15,917 nucleotides of DNA, taken from positions 1 through 15,917 of the forward strand of contig CALEIO010000034.1 of assembly GCA_937875885.1 (NCBI GenBank). The letters run 5' to 3'. The notes under the pieces were generated by a model. The model searched no databases and was not told the origin of the DNA. It saw only the letters and a program-made list of their open reading frames with translations. This DNA comes from an uncultured Clostridia bacterium (GTDB lineage: Bacteria; Bacillota; Clostridia; Oscillospirales; Acutalibacteraceae). The number at the start of each line of letters is the position of its first letter. Position 1 is the first letter of the stretch. Below are positions 15,320-15,917 of this stretch, piece by piece. A program made the position numbers and the translations under genes.

Positions 15320-15637
15320 TTACACCTCCGAAAATTCTACTTTAATGTTGCTTTGGTACTGCTGTGAAAGCTCTTTTACGTGAAGCTCAAAGCCACGCAA
15401 AATATCCTGTGCTTTCAAAGCATCCTGTGAAGTAAGCTTCATCTGCATATATCCATCATCTACCGAGATATCTGCACAAAGACCGAGGATTTCGGTGATT
15501 GTGTTGGCGGTCATATAAGCCGCGCTGCTTACAGCTGAACAAACAATGTCTGCTCCCTGGTGAGCATAGCCGCTGTGACCCTCAAGCTCAAAGCCTGTGA
15601 TAGTATGCTTGTTACTGATGAAGCGGATTCTGATCAT
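15320..15637 (-). CDS. prp: Ribosomal-processing cysteine protease Prp
   Basis: 105 residues, matching the YsxB/Prp family. The enzyme removes the N-terminal extension of L27, which is needed for active 50S subunits. The signature [23 protein letters not shown] holds the catalytic dyad H21 and C33 (H22/C34 in Staphylococcus aureus). It lies between rplU and rpmA, the standard Firmicutes place, starting 2 nt after the rplU stop. Only a weak AGG is present ahead of its ATG, so translation is probably coupled to rplU. Confidence 0.95.
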   Translation of the reverse strand: MIRIRFISNKHTITGFELEGHSGYAHQGADIVCSAVSSAAYMTANTITEILGLCADISVDDGYMQMKLTSQDALKAQDILRGFELHVKELSQQYQSNIKVEFSEV

Positions 15638-15639
15638 AA

Positions 15640-15917
15640 TCAGCCTGCGATGGACTTGATCTCAACCTTTGTGTAAGGCTGTCTGTGTCCGAGCTTTCTC
15701 TTCTCACCCTTCTTGGGCTTGTAAGTAGCAACTGTGATCTTCTTGCCCTTAGCGGTCTTGAGAACCTCACCTGTTACCTTTGCACCATCAACGTAGGGAG
15801 TGCCTACAACGATGCCGTCTTCTGTGGAGATAGCAACAACCTTAAACTCTACAGTTGAAGCTACTTCTGCGTCAAGCTTCTCAACATAGATAACGTCGCC
15901 GTTCTCTACTTTGTACT
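15640..15917 (-). CDS. rplU: 50S ribosomal protein L21 (5' end beyond window)
   Basis: 91 residues of the C-terminal part, beginning [15 protein letters not shown]. About 11 N-terminal residues lie outside the window. L21 binds 23S rRNA in the 50S subunit. Typical L21 segments are [29 protein letters not shown] and the final VEIKSIAG. Stop TGA at 15640-15642. First visible gene of rplU-prp-rpmA; its promoter is not in the window. Confidence 0.96.
   Translation of the reverse strand, partial: YKVENGDVIYVEKLDAEVASTVEFKVVAISTEDGIVVGTPYVDGAKVTGEVLKTAKGKKITVATYKPKKGEKRKLGHRQPYTKVEIKSIAG

Overview
The window looks like a chromosomal segment of a low-to-mid GC Gram-positive anaerobe of the Clostridia, most likely a gut Oscillospiraceae/Ruminococcus-type bacterium. 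The grounds are the order rplU-prp-rpmA-obgE with an N-terminally extended L27, strong AGGAGG ribosome binding sites, near-consensus sigma-A promoters, zinc-type S18, and a secreted giant protein ending in a Ruminococcus-style type I dockerin. The genus cannot be fixed from this sequence alone. Every supported gene is on the minus strand, so the window is read from right to left.

Right part (15917 to 12284): the 3' part of rplU (L21), prp (the L27-processing cysteine protease), rpmA (L27), then an intrinsic terminator, then obgE (ribosome-assembly GTPase), mrnC (Mini-RNase III, 23S rRNA maturation) and a YitT-family membrane protein. No convincing promoter is visible between the terminator and obgE, so obgE-mrnC-yitT probably depends on partial readthrough.

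Middle (12250 to 10942): a consensus promoter, a roughly 130-nt structured leader that fits the S6:S18 autoregulatory mRNA motif, then rpsF (S6), ssb and rpsR (S18), closed by a strong terminator.

Left part (10736 to 1): a 480-nt AT-rich intergenic region with a promoter, a 9-bp dyad over its -35 box and a 48-nt RNA hairpin in the 5' UTR. It leads into a 3303-residue secreted multidomain gene and, 34 nt further on, a second secreted gene cut by the window edge. The giant protein contains two related blocks of about 1000 residues. Each has three Ig-like modules, a beta module, a calcineurin-like phosphoesterase domain, a Big2-type domain and a starch/glycogen-binding-like module. After the blocks come a CBM26-like starch-binding module, a CotH kinase domain, three more Ig-like modules, an unassigned module and a dockerin. 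The first phosphoesterase copy has lost its catalytic His and both site-1 metal histidines; the second has all motifs. The cut gene carries the same glycan-binding-like module as the giant, so the pair probably acts together outside the cell on an alpha-glucan or a phosphorylated surface partner. This secreted kinase/phosphatase/pseudophosphatase/dockerin protein is the most unusual thing in the window.
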